From: an uncultured Pseudomonadota bacterium
Lineage (GTDB): Bacteria; Pseudomonadota; Alphaproteobacteria; UBA9219
Direction of reading: 5' to 3'
Length of the DNA stretch: 33,935 nucleotides
NCBI GenBank assembly: GCA_903824505.1
Contig: CAIJXG010000005.1
Span: forward strand, 1-33,935
Under the pieces are notes generated by a model. The model searched no databases. It was not told where the DNA came from and was given only the letters and a program-made list of their open reading frames with translations. Position numbers and translations under genes: made by a program. Positions 21,958 to 33,273 of this stretch are shown here, piece by piece. Positions within the stretch are counted from its first letter, which is position 1. The number at the start of each line of letters is the position of its first letter.

Positions 21958-24798
21958 TCAGCTCTCGCTTTGCCCCCATTCTGCCAGACGGGCGAGGTGG
22001 GCGTAATCGTCGAAATCAGGCGCAAAGCGGGCTCGGGGAATCGCCGTGTAGGGAATATGGGGATTGTTAAAAGTAGCGATTAAATTTTCGAGCCCCGCTT
22101 CAGCCTGCGCGACAAGGGAGTCAAGATTTTGAGTTTCTGTTTGAATTTTACAGCCGCTCGCGCCGCCTTTCAGAATCCAATATTCTAAAGAGCCGCTCGG
22201 CGTCGCTGGAAATTCTCCAAAGCCGCCTTGCTGCGCGATCAAGGCCAAAAGCTGGAGTTGAGGCTCGAGACCCGCGCGCATTTCTCCCTTGGCTGGCACA
22301 CCGCCGGTTTTGTAATCCACAACAGCAAGCCCACCCTCTTCTAAAAAGTCGATCCGATCCGCACGGCCTTTCAGTCTAAAATCGCCGTTTAACGTGATGA
22401 TCCCCTCCAGCTCCGCGCCCGCCAACCGGATGCCGCTTGCATATCTTTTGCGCTGTGTTTCAAGAAACCATGCGGCCATATCCGTAAAGCGTGCCCACCA
22501 AAAAACCCGCGCGCGGGGGTTTGGCTCCGCCTGATTAAAAACATCCCGCCCATAGGTCAGCAGAGTCTCCATCGCATCCGACCCGCAGGGATTGGGAAAC
22601 GCTTTGGTAAATTTCTCAAAAGCCAGATGGATGATGTCGCCTTTGTCTCCTGCGTCCAATTCCGCATCCAGAGGATCCAGCTTGCGGAGTTTCAACACAT
22701 GCTTGGCATAGATAGCGTAGGGGTTGCGCAGCCATGTCGTGATTTCGGTTACCGACAGGGCTTTCGGACGCAACGCAACGGGCGGCAGAGGGGCCGGCCT
22801 TGCGCAAGGCATGAGAGATGGGGGGCGATCCAAGGCCTGCGCCCAAGCCTGCCACTGTTGATCCGAGGTCAAGGTATCCGAGAGACCCGCCGCGCTCAGA
22901 ACGGCCTCAAGCCGCAACCAAAAGCGCGAGGGTACGGTGGGGGTGCCCCCCGCGCGAAGGGCGCGAGTCATCATCACTTCTTTGGCGCAGGCCATTTGCG
23001 CAAAATCATGCGCCGAAAGCCCGATCCGATATTCGGGAGCGGGCAGACTGAATTTCTCGCGCATCGCGCGGGACATCCATGGATCAAAGCCGGGATCGGG
23101 GGGCCATAGACCTTCATTAAGCCCTCCCAGAATCACAAGATCGGCGGCGCAAAGCCGTGCCTCCATCGCGCCCAAGATGGTCAAGCGGGGATGCGTTGGC
23201 AGAGGAGGCCGTATCGTTTCAAGCCCTATCAGAAAATGGAACAAAGCCGCGTAATCTTGGCCCTTCAAAAGGGGAAAGGAGGGAGCTGTTTCGCGCCATG
23301 TGGTCAACCATTCCGCCAGAGCCTCGCCCGCCGCACCGCACCACAAACGCACCGCCCCCGTTTCAAGGTCTGTCGCGGCGATGGTTTCCGCGACACGGAT
23401 ATGGGTGGCAATCCAGACTTCCAGAGTCTGTTCCGTTGACCAGATCTCGCTCAGAGGTTTCAAAAGATCCTGCAGAAAAGCGAAATCTTCGGTTTCTTTT
23501 CCTTTTCGGGCGCGGAGTTCCGCCTTGCGGGCTTGAACGCGGCAAGCGGCAGGACTCTGCCCACACGCAGCGAGCGGATGTTTCAAGAGGGCAAGCGCAT
23601 CGACGGCTCCGGCATGAGGCGCAGCCGCCTTCAAAAGAAGCGCGCAGAACGCGCCTATCGGCAGGAAAGAAAGAGGGGTCCCGCCCGAATCATCGGCTTC
23701 GATCCCCCAGCGGCGCAGCAAAGACGCCACGCGCATGGCCAAGCCCCTGTCGGGCGTGACAAAGGTGGCGGTCTTGTCGGGCGTTTCCAGACAGGCGCGG
23801 AGTCGCAGGGCGATAACTTGGGCTTCCTCTTGCGGATGCGCGAGCGTCAAGCGGCTCAGCCCCGCAACCGAAGCCCTATCTAACTTGCCCCGTAAATTCC
23901 GCCAGCTCTCGGTTACAGAAGCTGGCCGCATGGTTTCAGTCAAAAGCTGCGCGCGGGGAGAAAGAGGCTGCGCTTCCCCCCAATCTCGCACAGCGTTTCT
24001 TGAAACACCCATACGCGCCAAGAGGCGCTTCATGCCATATTGCGGATGTGTGTCATCTACGGCATCCCACGCGTCTTCTTCCATCGCGCGGTCAAGGCCT
24101 GGCAGGATGACAGCCCCCCAATCCAACCCTGCGATGACATCCAACAAGGCTGCCGTTGCCGGAACCGATCCGGTTGATCCAGCGGCGATCACGGGGAAAT
24201 CAGGCGGCGTTTCGCGCCATAAACGCGCTTGTTCATTCAGGATTAAATTGCGGCGCAGGGCGGGATCCAGACAGCCCTCTTCCTTCAAAACTAAGGGCCA
24301 TGTGCGCGTCACAATATCCAGAAAGGCAATGATTTCTTGCCAATGGGCGGCGAGTTCGCGCTCTTCAACCAAAGTCGGAAGGGCACTGACATCGCATTGC
24401 TCAATCTGAACTTGATCCAGAAACCGCGCGAGCGCAGCGGCGCCTTCGGCGGCCTGATCCCATGATAAACTCGGGTCGCGTTTGCGCACCAGCTGAGCCA
24501 AAAGCATGAGCCGTTTCAAGGGCGCGATGGCGTGGGGGAGATCAAACGCGCCCTCAGCGGCAAAACCTATTTCCTCCTCGTCTATATCGCCTAAAGGGCG
24601 CAGACGGGGCAAAAGCACAGGCTTTCCTTTAGCAACGCGGGCGAAGGCCAGCCCTAACTGCCGACACGCCCGGCGCGTCGGCAGGAACACAAGCGTGCGG
24701 GACAAACGAAACCCATCGCCCTCTGCCTGCCGCCACATCTCGGCCGCCAAGACATCCAGAAAAGGGGCGTCAGGGTTGATTGTAAAGAGATTTTTCAT
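21958..24798 (-). CDS. addB: Double-strand break repair protein AddB (alphaproteobacterial type)
   Basis: Subunit of the AddAB helicase-nuclease that resects broken DNA ends for RecA recombination. 946 residues, typical of the alphaproteobacterial AddB family. The N-terminus (FLPTRRACRQLGLAFARV) corresponds to an inactive helicase domain without a normal Walker A. The middle has the conserved LILGGLNEGLWP-type block (VILGGLNEGLWPPDPGFDPW, MSRAMREKFSL). A RecB-like nuclease domain occupies the C-terminus, with GRADRIDF and VVDYKTGG near residues 810-832. It follows flhB by 14 nt. addA, almost always the next gene, is absent: a convergent lipoprotein gene begins 7 bp beyond the stop. Confidence 0.92.
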   Translation of the reverse strand: MKNLFTINPDAPFLDVLAAEMWRQAEGDGFRLSRTLVFLPTRRACRQLGLAFARVAKGKPVLLPRLRPLGDIDEEEIGFAAEGAFDLPHAIAPLKRLMLLAQLVRKRDPSLSWDQAAEGAAALARFLDQVQIEQCDVSALPTLVEERELAAHWQEIIAFLDIVTRTWPLVLKEEGCLDPALRRNLILNEQARLWRETPPDFPVIAAGSTGSVPATAALLDVIAGLDWGAVILPGLDRAMEEDAWDAVDDTHPQYGMKRLLARMGVSRNAVRDWGEAQPLSPRAQLLTETMRPASVTESWRNLRGKLDRASVAGLSRLTLAHPQEEAQVIALRLRACLETPDKTATFVTPDRGLAMRVASLLRRWGIEADDSGGTPLSFLPIGAFCALLLKAAAPHAGAVDALALLKHPLAACGQSPAACRVQARKAELRARKGKETEDFAFLQDLLKPLSEIWSTEQTLEVWIATHIRVAETIAATDLETGAVRLWCGAAGEALAEWLTTWRETAPSFPLLKGQDYAALFHFLIGLETIRPPLPTHPRLTILGAMEARLCAADLVILGGLNEGLWPPDPGFDPWMSRAMREKFSLPAPEYRIGLSAHDFAQMACAKEVMMTRALRAGGTPTVPSRFWLRLEAVLSAAGLSDTLTSDQQWQAWAQALDRPPSLMPCARPAPLPPVALRPKALSVTEITTWLRNPYAIYAKHVLKLRKLDPLDAELDAGDKGDIIHLAFEKFTKAFPNPCGSDAMETLLTYGRDVFNQAEPNPRARVFWWARFTDMAAWFLETQRKRYASGIRLAGAELEGIITLNGDFRLKGRADRIDFLEEGGLAVVDYKTGGVPAKGEMRAGLEPQLQLLALIAQQGGFGEFPATPSGSLEYWILKGGASGCKIQTETQNLDSLVAQAEAGLENLIATFNNPHIPYTAIPRARFAPDFDDYAHLARLAEWGQSES

Positions 24799-24812
24799 GC
24801 CGTTCTTTATCG

Positions 24813-25886
24813 TTATATCCCGCCTCTCTTCTTTCGAAGCTTATAGACATAGGAAATCACTTCCGCCACCGCGCGGTAATGCTGCGCGGGGATGGGCGTG
24901 TCGATCTCCACAGACTCATACAGTGCGCGCGCCAAAGGTGGGTTACTGACCAGCGGAATCTTGTTTTCCTCCGCCACCGCGCGGATGCGTTCGGCGATCA
25001 AATTAATCCCTTTGGCCAGAACGACCGGCGCGGCCATCTGGCCGCTGTCATAACGGAGCGCAACAGCATAATGGGTTGGGTTGGTGATGACGACATCGGC
25101 TTTGGGCACCTGCGCCATCATGCGCTTGCGCGCGCGATCAAGCCGCATTTGCCGCACCCGCGCCTTGATCATCGGGTCGCCTTCTTGCTGCTTATGCTCG
25201 TCCTTAATTTCCGCCTTCGTCATACGCAGATTTTTGATGTACTGATAGCGTTGAAAGAATAAATCCGCCGCTGCGATCAATGTGAAAGGCAGGATCAGAA
25301 TCGTGATCAGATGCACCGTTTGGTGATTGAGATAAGACAAAAGGATCGGCAGAGGCTGTCCTGCCAGATGGGGCACTTCAAGCCCCACGGGCACCAGCAC
25401 CACAAGCGCAACACCGCCCAGAAAGCAAAGCTTTAGGAATCCTTTGCCCAGTTCCTCCAACGCGGTGATCGAGAACAGGCGCTTCAATCCGCGCGAGGGA
25501 TCCAGACGCATCAGATCGATTTTCAAAAGATCCAATGCGAAGAAAAACCCCGTTTGAAGCATGACGCCGCCAACAATCGCGCCCAGCATCAGCGCGAAAA
25601 TCAACCCGGTTGCGCGGGCGACATGGAGGTAGATCGAGAAAAACAGGGGGTGCAAAGCGGCTTCGTCAATCCGTATGGCATCCGGTGTTTCTAAAAAACC
25701 GCGCAAAAAACTCAAAAGATCCCGCATCGCGGAAGGCAGAACCCATGCCACGATGACCAAAAGCCCGAGCATTGAAACCCATAAGGACGCCTCGCGGCTG
25801 ACAGGAATTTGTCCTTGCTCACGCGCTTCGTCTAACCGCTTGCCGGTCGGTTGTTCGGTTTTTTGGTCTTGTTCCTGTTCGGCCAT
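24813..25886 (-). CDS. flhB: Flagellar export apparatus protein FlhB
   Basis: Inner-membrane switch of the flagellar type III secretion gate. 357 residues from the ATG at 25886 (MAEQEQDQKTEQPTGKRLDEAREQGQ); a GTG 12 nt earlier is an alternative. Four transmembrane helices are visible (LGLLVIVAWVLPS; GLIFALMLGAIVGGVML; LCFLGGVALVVLVPVGL; LITILILPFTLIAAADL). The cytoplasmic domain has the NLRMTKAEIKDEHKQQEGDP linker and the self-cleavage motif NPTH near residue 268, so substrate switching should be intact. EQPTGKRL at the N-terminus marks FlhB; flagellar versus virulence-type T3SS identity is supported by similarity to FlhB and the absence of other T3SS genes. It is isolated from fliP/Q/R and flhA. 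Confidence 0.93.
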   Translation of the reverse strand: MAEQEQDQKTEQPTGKRLDEAREQGQIPVSREASLWVSMLGLLVIVAWVLPSAMRDLLSFLRGFLETPDAIRIDEAALHPLFFSIYLHVARATGLIFALMLGAIVGGVMLQTGFFFALDLLKIDLMRLDPSRGLKRLFSITALEELGKGFLKLCFLGGVALVVLVPVGLEVPHLAGQPLPILLSYLNHQTVHLITILILPFTLIAAADLFFQRYQYIKNLRMTKAEIKDEHKQQEGDPMIKARVRQMRLDRARKRMMAQVPKADVVITNPTHYAVALRYDSGQMAAPVVLAKGINLIAERIRAVAEENKIPLVSNPPLARALYESVEIDTPIPAQHYRAVAEVISYVYKLRKKRGGI

Positions 25887-25921
25887 GCCGATGTCCACGA
25901 TGGATGGATGGAAACCATATA

Positions 25922-26040
25922 TATAATCGGGCCCCTTCGGGCCCCCTCACGTTTTATCCGGGCAAAAGGCGCATCAGCTTCGCCCTCGCGCGTGTTTTGC
26001 ACGGAATCGAATACTCGGCTTTCCAAGGAAACCGAGTATA
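25922..26040 (+). repeat. Dispersed palindromic repeat, complete copy B1
   Basis: Forward orientation, aligned end to end with copy A (9479-9596, reverse). It begins TATAATCGGGCCCCTTCGGG and ends in a hairpin, ATACTCGG-C-TTTCC-AA-GGAAA-CCGAGTAT (26011-26039). Located between divergent flhB and lptF. Confidence 0.8.
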
Positions 26041-26130
26041 CGCGGCTTCTTTGGAAAGAGGAAGGATTCTGCGCCGCGCGAAACATACGCGCAGACGCGG
26101 AGCTGATTTGCCTTTCCCTGCCGGAAAAGC
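26041..26130 (-). repeat. Diverged inverted copy B2 of the dispersed repeat
   Basis: Immediately follows B1 in the opposite orientation. TTGGAAAG.GGAAGGAT and GAGCTGAT segments align with copy A read on the plus strand; overall similarity is lower (about 70% by eye). Together B1 and B2 form an imperfect palindrome of about 210 bp. Confidence 0.6.
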
Positions 26131-26162
26131 TAGAGGAAAGAGAGACGGCGGGGGCTTAAGGT

Positions 26163-27290
26163 ATGGGCAGAGTGCTCACTTTTTATTTGTTGCGGCAATT
26201 GGCCGGGGCCTTTGCCTTTGCCACGGGAGCCGTGACTTTTGTCGTGCTTTTCGCGCAGTCTTTTCGGCTCCTCTCCTTGGTGGTCGAAAATGCCGCGACA
26301 TTGCTCGTTTTCTTTCAGCTTATGGGCCTGTCGGGACTTACGGTTCTGCCCCTTATTATGCCGCTTGGCGTTGGAGTCGCTGTCCTTTTTGTTTATCACA
26401 GACTTGGAACCGACAGCGAATTGACGGTGATGCGCGCGGCGGGGCTTAACGCGCGGCAGCTGATCAAGCCGGTTTTGATTCTGGCGGGGGTGGTGACGGT
26501 GCTCGGCTTTGGGTTGACTTTGTGGGTTGCGCCCATGGCCAACCGCATGTTGGCCGACATTCAGGGCGCAATCCGCAACAGCACGGCCGTCTTTTTGTCG
26601 CACCCCGGCAGTTTCAATGATTTGGCGGAAGGACTAACCTTTTACGCTGACAAACGGGGCGCAAACGGCTCGTTGCAGGGGATTTTAATTCAAGATGCGC
26701 GTGAGCCTGACCGTCCCGTTACGACGATGGCGGAATCAGGACAGGTGGGCGTAGACAAAGGGCAGCCGAATTTGGTCATTTTCAACGGGCGGCGGCAAGA
26801 GTTAGACCCTGCCACGGGGCAAGTGTCTGAATTGCTGTTTGATCAGTATGTGCTGGATTTAGAGTCGTTGCGTGCGACGCACGCGGCCCGTTGGCCGGAT
26901 CCGCGTGAACAGTCTCTGTCCGAATTGCGGCATCCGTCCGAGGCTTTGGTGCACGCGCGCGGGCCCTTATCCCGTTTTGTGGGGGAATTCCACGCGCGAC
27001 TCTCAGCCCCGCTTCTTTCCTTTGCCTATGGATTGATCGGTGTAACCGCTATTTTGGTTGGCTCTTTCAGACGTCGGGGGATGAGCGGCCGTGTAGGGCT
27101 GGGCGCAGGAGCGATGCTCGGCCTTCAAGCCGCTTTTATGACTCTCACCGGCGCGGCGGCTCAAGATAACACACTGATTCCTTTGCTTTACCTTATTTCT
27201 CTCTTTTCCGGTACCGCATCTTTGGCTCTGTTGAATGAAGATCTCGCACCGGATCAGTCCATCCGAAAACCGTGGAGCGTTCGCCCATGA
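26163..27290 (+). CDS. lptF: LPS export ABC transporter permease LptF
   Basis: Half of the LptF/LptG inner-membrane pair that, with LptB2 and LptC, extracts lipopolysaccharide for transport to the outer membrane. 375 residues. The layout is that of the YjgP/YjgQ family: two or three N-terminal helices (LTFYLLRQLAGAFAFATGAV; LTVLPLIMPLGVGVAVLFVY), the conserved DSELTVMRAAGLNARQLIKP cytoplasmic coupling segment, a large periplasmic jellyroll domain (about residues 110-260), and C-terminal helices (LLSFAYGLIGVTAILVG and YLISLFSGTASLALL). SD-like AAGG precedes the ATG. lptG follows with an ATGA overlap. Confidence 0.92.
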   Translation: MGRVLTFYLLRQLAGAFAFATGAVTFVVLFAQSFRLLSLVVENAATLLVFFQLMGLSGLTVLPLIMPLGVGVAVLFVYHRLGTDSELTVMRAAGLNARQLIKPVLILAGVVTVLGFGLTLWVAPMANRMLADIQGAIRNSTAVFLSHPGSFNDLAEGLTFYADKRGANGSLQGILIQDAREPDRPVTTMAESGQVGVDKGQPNLVIFNGRRQELDPATGQVSELLFDQYVLDLESLRATHAARWPDPREQSLSELRHPSEALVHARGPLSRFVGEFHARLSAPLLSFAYGLIGVTAILVGSFRRRGMSGRVGLGAGAMLGLQAAFMTLTGAAAQDNTLIPLLYLISLFSGTASLALLNEDLAPDQSIRKPWSVRP

Positions 27291-28378
27291 CGAAACGTTT
27301 GGTGATGCCTTTTTATTTCGGGCGGCAGTACGGGCTATGGCTTCTGGTGTTTCTGTTCGGCCTCTCGGGCATCGTGTTTCTATTTGAAATCGCCGAATTG
27401 ATGCGCCGCGCTGCCGGACATCACGATGTCGGCTTTGCAATCGTCCTTGAAATGGGGCTGACGAAACTGCCCGAGACGATTGAGCATATTCTGCCCTTTG
27501 TTGTCCTTTTTGCGGGGCTTTTTACCTTTTGGCGCCTGACACGCTCTCAGGAGCTGATCGTCGCGCGATCGGTTGGCGTTTCGGCTTGGCAATTCATGGC
27601 CCCGGCTTTGGTCGTGACGTTCGCTTTTGGGCTTTTGAACCTTTTTTGCCTCAATCCGTTGGGCGCGACGCTGAATGGGCGGTACAAGGCTTTGGAGGCG
27701 CGGTATCTAGATCATATGCCAACGCTGGAATTGACGGGGGCGGGGCTGTGGCTGCGGCAAAGCGACGGGAAAAACCGCTATCTGCTGCATGCCGATCATA
27801 TCGCGATGAATCCGCTGACGCTTTCTCCTGCCATGATTTTAATTTATGACTCCCAAGGGAAGTATCAGGGTCGATTGGACGCCCCGCAAGCCGTTTTGAC
27901 CAACGGCGCGTGGGATGTGCCGAACGCGTGGCAGAATGAGGACAAAAAACAAGCGTCCTTTCTGCCGGACTGGAAATTGCCGACGCATCTGACCTTGAAT
28001 AAGATTCAGGAAAGCATGGCCCCTCCGGATACGATCTCTTTTTGGGAATTGCCGCGCTTCATCCGCGCCCTACGCGCCATCGGACTGCCCGAGACGCGGC
28101 ACGCCTTGGAATTCCAGAGCCAGCTTGCGCAGCCCTTTCTTTTGGCTTCCATGGTCTTTTTCGCCGCGAGTTTCGCGTTACGGATGAACAGAAACGGCGG
28201 CGTCGCGCGGATGATTGTCTCGGGCGGTTTGCTGGGGAGCGGATTTTATCTGCTGAACAATTTGATCAAGGCACTGGGCAGCAACCAAACTCTGCCTGTG
28301 GTGCTGGCGGCATGGGCGATTCCCGTTATCGCGCTGGCGCTGAGTAATACGGTCTTACTGCATATGGAGGAGGGGTGA
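27287..28378 (+). CDS. lptG: LPS export ABC transporter permease LptG
   Basis: Partner permease of LptF. 363 residues from the ATG at 27287, which overlaps the lptF stop as ATGA; a GTG 15 nt earlier is less likely. N-terminal helices (YGLWLLVFLFGLSGIVFLFEI; LPFVVLFAGLFTFWRLTRSQ), the coupling segment RSQELIVARSVGVSAWQFM, a periplasmic beta domain with LELTGAGLWLRQ and RYLLHADHIAMNP, and C-terminal helices (PFLLASMVFFAASFALRM; LLGSGFYLLNNLIKALG; AAWAIPVIALALSNTVLL) all match LptG. It is the last gene of its transcription unit, facing dxr. Confidence 0.92.
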   Translation: MTKRLVMPFYFGRQYGLWLLVFLFGLSGIVFLFEIAELMRRAAGHHDVGFAIVLEMGLTKLPETIEHILPFVVLFAGLFTFWRLTRSQELIVARSVGVSAWQFMAPALVVTFAFGLLNLFCLNPLGATLNGRYKALEARYLDHMPTLELTGAGLWLRQSDGKNRYLLHADHIAMNPLTLSPAMILIYDSQGKYQGRLDAPQAVLTNGAWDVPNAWQNEDKKQASFLPDWKLPTHLTLNKIQESMAPPDTISFWELPRFIRALRAIGLPETRHALEFQSQLAQPFLLASMVFFAASFALRMNRNGGVARMIVSGGLLGSGFYLLNNLIKALGSNQTLPVVLAAWAIPVIALALSNTVLLHMEEG

Positions 28379-28585
28379 GGCGTGGTGTTCCCCCTCTCCC
28401 AGAAGGACAGTCTCGACAAAGACTATACTGCGAGACGTTACAGGTTGACCTTTTTGCTTAACAACACGCGCTCTGCGTCCTGAGGACCGCTGGCCGGACT
28501 GAGGCGTTTTTTTGCTTCATCTTTTCCTGTCCGGCACGATGCGACAATCCGGCTTATTAATCCATCTTTTAGAGTCAGCCGGCTC
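28379..28585. other. Intergenic region between convergent lptG and dxr with terminator-like elements
   Basis: 207 bp without a convincing gene. GTCC-TGA-GGAC hairpin at 28477-28487; a T7 run at 28507-28513; and a perfect 7-bp inverted repeat GCCGGAC/GTCCGGC at 28493-28499 and 28529-28535 with the T run inside its loop. Probably carries the transcription stops of both genes; the exact terminator hairpin is not clear-cut. Confidence 0.4.
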
Positions 28586-29770
28586 TCATACAATCAGCTC
28601 TCCTGCCTTCGTGCGGGCTGCGGCATCGGCTTCGGCCAGAACGTCCAGATCCGTCAAAGCTGAAACGGGAATCGCGTTCAAAACAGTTTCGTTGATGCGT
28701 TCAATATCCAAAAAGCCAATCCGCTTATCAAGGAAGGCTTGGACGGCGACCTCGTTTGCGGCCGACAGAACGGCGGGCGCTGTACCGCCTTTGATCATCG
28801 CTTCTTGCGCGAAACGCAGAGCAGGAAATTTTACGGGGTCCGGACTTTCAAAGGTCAATTGCCCGATTTTTGCTAAATCCAACCTCTGAACGGGCGTTTC
28901 CATACGCTCGGGCCATGCCAGACAATAGCCGATAGGCGTGCGCATATCGGGCGAGCCAAGCTGCGCCAGCACAGAGCCGTCTTTATATTCCACCATACTG
29001 TGAATGACGGATTGCGGATGAACCAGAACATCGATTTTCTCGCGCGGCATTTGGAAAAGAAAGTGGGCTTCGATGACTTCTAATGCCTTGTTCATCAGAC
29101 TCGCGCTATCGACCGAGATTTTGGCTCCCATACTCCAAACGGGATGCTTGACAGCTTGTTCCGCTGTCATTTTTTCCATTTCCGCGCGCGACAAGGTGCG
29201 GAATGGCCCGCCCGAGGCGGTCAAGATCAACCGCGCGATCCCCTCGCGATGATCAAAGTCAAAGACCTGATAAATCGCGTTATGCTCGCTGTCCACAGGC
29301 AACAGCGTCGCGCCACATTCGGCAACGAGACGCATCATCAAAGGCCCCGCGCAAACAAGGGTTTCTTTGTTCGCAAAAGCAATCGTTGCCCCGCGCCTTG
29401 CAGCCGCCAGAGTCCCGGGCAAGCCTGCTGCACCAACGATCGCCGACATGACCCAGTCGCTGTCCATCTGCGCGGCCTCAACCACCGCCTGAGCGCCAGC
29501 AGCGGCTTGAATGCCCGTTCCAGCCAAAGCCTCTTTCAACGCTGCGTATTGCGTGTCATCTCCAACGACGGCCAATCGAGGCTTTAGGAGCTTCGCCTGC
29601 CGCACCAGCTCGTCGATATTGCGGTTTGCGGTCAGGGCGACAACGTCGAAAGAGTCCCGCGCGCGGTCGATCAAATCAAAGGTTTGACGTCCTACCGATC
29701 CGGTCGAACCAAGAATGGTGATTCGGCGTGGATTTGCGACAGGTTTAGAAGACAAAGCGGGACGAGACAT
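28586..29770 (-). CDS. dxr: 1-deoxy-D-xylulose 5-phosphate reductoisomerase
   Basis: Converts DXP to MEP with NADPH, second step of the non-mevalonate isoprenoid pathway. 394 residues from the ATG at 29770 (MSRPALSSK). NADPH site ILGSTGSVGRQTFDLI; AFANKETLVCAG; the metal and substrate site LLPVDSEHNAIYQVF; LTASGGPFRTL; the HPVWSMGAKISVDSASLMNK block with catalytic His and Ser; and the C-terminal AANEVAVQAFLDKRIGF helix are all present and intact. Length is standard (about 395). It begins 5 bp after the cdsA stop, so both are in one operon. The usual next gene, rseP, and the usual upstream gene, uppS, are not here. Confidence 0.96.
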   Translation of the reverse strand: MSRPALSSKPVANPRRITILGSTGSVGRQTFDLIDRARDSFDVVALTANRNIDELVRQAKLLKPRLAVVGDDTQYAALKEALAGTGIQAAAGAQAVVEAAQMDSDWVMSAIVGAAGLPGTLAAARRGATIAFANKETLVCAGPLMMRLVAECGATLLPVDSEHNAIYQVFDFDHREGIARLILTASGGPFRTLSRAEMEKMTAEQAVKHPVWSMGAKISVDSASLMNKALEVIEAHFLFQMPREKIDVLVHPQSVIHSMVEYKDGSVLAQLGSPDMRTPIGYCLAWPERMETPVQRLDLAKIGQLTFESPDPVKFPALRFAQEAMIKGGTAPAVLSAANEVAVQAFLDKRIGFLDIERINETVLNAIPVSALTDLDVLAEADAAARTKAGELIV

Positions 29771-29775
29771 GGAGA

Positions 29776-30618
29776 TTAGCCTTTCCAGAACCAGAGGATA
29801 AGAGAGGGGACGGCGCCTTGAACAAGCGCGGCGCAAACAGCGGCGAAAATCAACCCGTCAACACGATCTAAAACGCCGCCATGGCCCGGGATGACGTCAC
29901 CGCTTTCCTTGACCCCTGCCTGACGTTTGAAGAAAGATTCGAATAAATCGCCCGCTTGCGCGACGACTCCCAGCACAGGGGCAAAAAGCAGCGTAACGCA
30001 CGGGTGTTTTGCCCCCAAGAAAGACGCTACATAGAAACCAACAAGAGCCGCCCCGCCAATGCCGCCGACAAGACCCGCCCATGTTTTGTTTGGGCTGATC
30101 GCAGGGGCCAGTCGCGGGCCCCCAATGCCGCGCCCCACAAAGAAGGCTCCGATATCAATCGCCCAGACCGTCAAAAGCAGATAAAAAGTCACGCCCATGC
30201 CGATATCCGGCGTTTCCCGCAAAAAGAGAAGCGCAAGACCAAAGCCGCCCATATAGGGGAAGCTTGAAACGATCCAGCCGGGCTTTTCCTCGCCCTCGCG
30301 TCGCGCAAGGATATAAAGGAAGAAGGCCGAAAAACACCCTGTGGACAGGCCAATATCCATCGACCCCAACGTCGCGGCAATCAACGTCGCGGCCACAAAG
30401 ACGCACGCAAACCCGACCGTGCGCGGCCGCGTTTGAGGCGCGACAAGCCGCAACCATTCATAGGTGCCAAAAGTCGCAGCAGCCACGACCAACGCGCCAT
30501 AGACGACGCTGCCGAGGAAAACGGCCAAGAGGATCACGGGCGCGATCAAGGCCACCGAAAGGCAGCGAAGACGCAACTGCGTGCCGTTGAAGCAACCCAT
30601 CTTAACGGGACAAAGCAT
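29776..30618 (-). CDS. cdsA: Phosphatidate cytidylyltransferase CdsA
   Basis: Makes CDP-diacylglycerol from phosphatidate and CTP at the inner membrane, feeding phospholipid synthesis. 280 residues from the ATG at 30618, which has GGGAG 9 nt upstream. Several transmembrane helices are evident (LSVALIAPVILLAVFLGSVV; VGFACVFVAATLIAATLG; YLLLTVWAIDIGAFFVG). Signature blocks: GRGIGGPRLAPAISPNKTWAG and the C-terminal ESFFKRQAGVKESGDVIPGH with GGVLDRVDGL. The last block normally reads VKDSG and LDRxDS; the E and G here are mild variants. First gene of the cdsA-dxr pair, divergent from gyrB, with a good promoter 57 bp upstream of the start. Confidence 0.94.
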   Translation of the reverse strand: MLCPVKMGCFNGTQLRLRCLSVALIAPVILLAVFLGSVVYGALVVAAATFGTYEWLRLVAPQTRPRTVGFACVFVAATLIAATLGSMDIGLSTGCFSAFFLYILARREGEEKPGWIVSSFPYMGGFGLALLFLRETPDIGMGVTFYLLLTVWAIDIGAFFVGRGIGGPRLAPAISPNKTWAGLVGGIGGAALVGFYVASFLGAKHPCVTLLFAPVLGVVAQAGDLFESFFKRQAGVKESGDVIPGHGGVLDRVDGLIFAAVCAALVQGAVPSLILWFWKG

Positions 30619-30674
30619 CGGAAAAATCTCCCGAACAAAAAAGCAGCCCCGATCATAGGGGGAGATGTTTAAAA

Positions 30675-30703
30675 ATTCTATGTCAAAAACACAGAGCTGA
30701 CAA
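30675..30703 (-). promoter_or_regulatory. Sigma-70-type promoter of cdsA-dxr
   Basis: On the minus strand TTGTCA (30703-30698), 17-bp spacer, TAGAAT (30680-30675). Transcription start expected near 30668, giving a leader of about 50 nt. Confidence 0.55.
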
Positions 30704-30760
30704 AGAGCGCGAATCAATTTGCGCTTCCCCCCCCTTTTGGCTAGGCTCACCCCATGCTAA

Positions 30761-33259
<2,499 letters not shown>

Positions 33260-33273
33260 AGAAGGAGAGTTTT

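Noticed and set aside
28352-28592. Minus-strand open frame of about 75 codons after dxr
   Set aside because: It begins at a TTG without a ribosome binding site, runs antisense into lptG, and resembles no family known to me; it is probably open by chance.
29956-30590. Long plus-strand frames opposite cdsA, and similar antisense frames across most genes
   Set aside because: They mirror real genes with strong family motifs, have Arg/Pro/Ser-rich composition typical of antisense reading in GC-rich DNA, and lack start signals.
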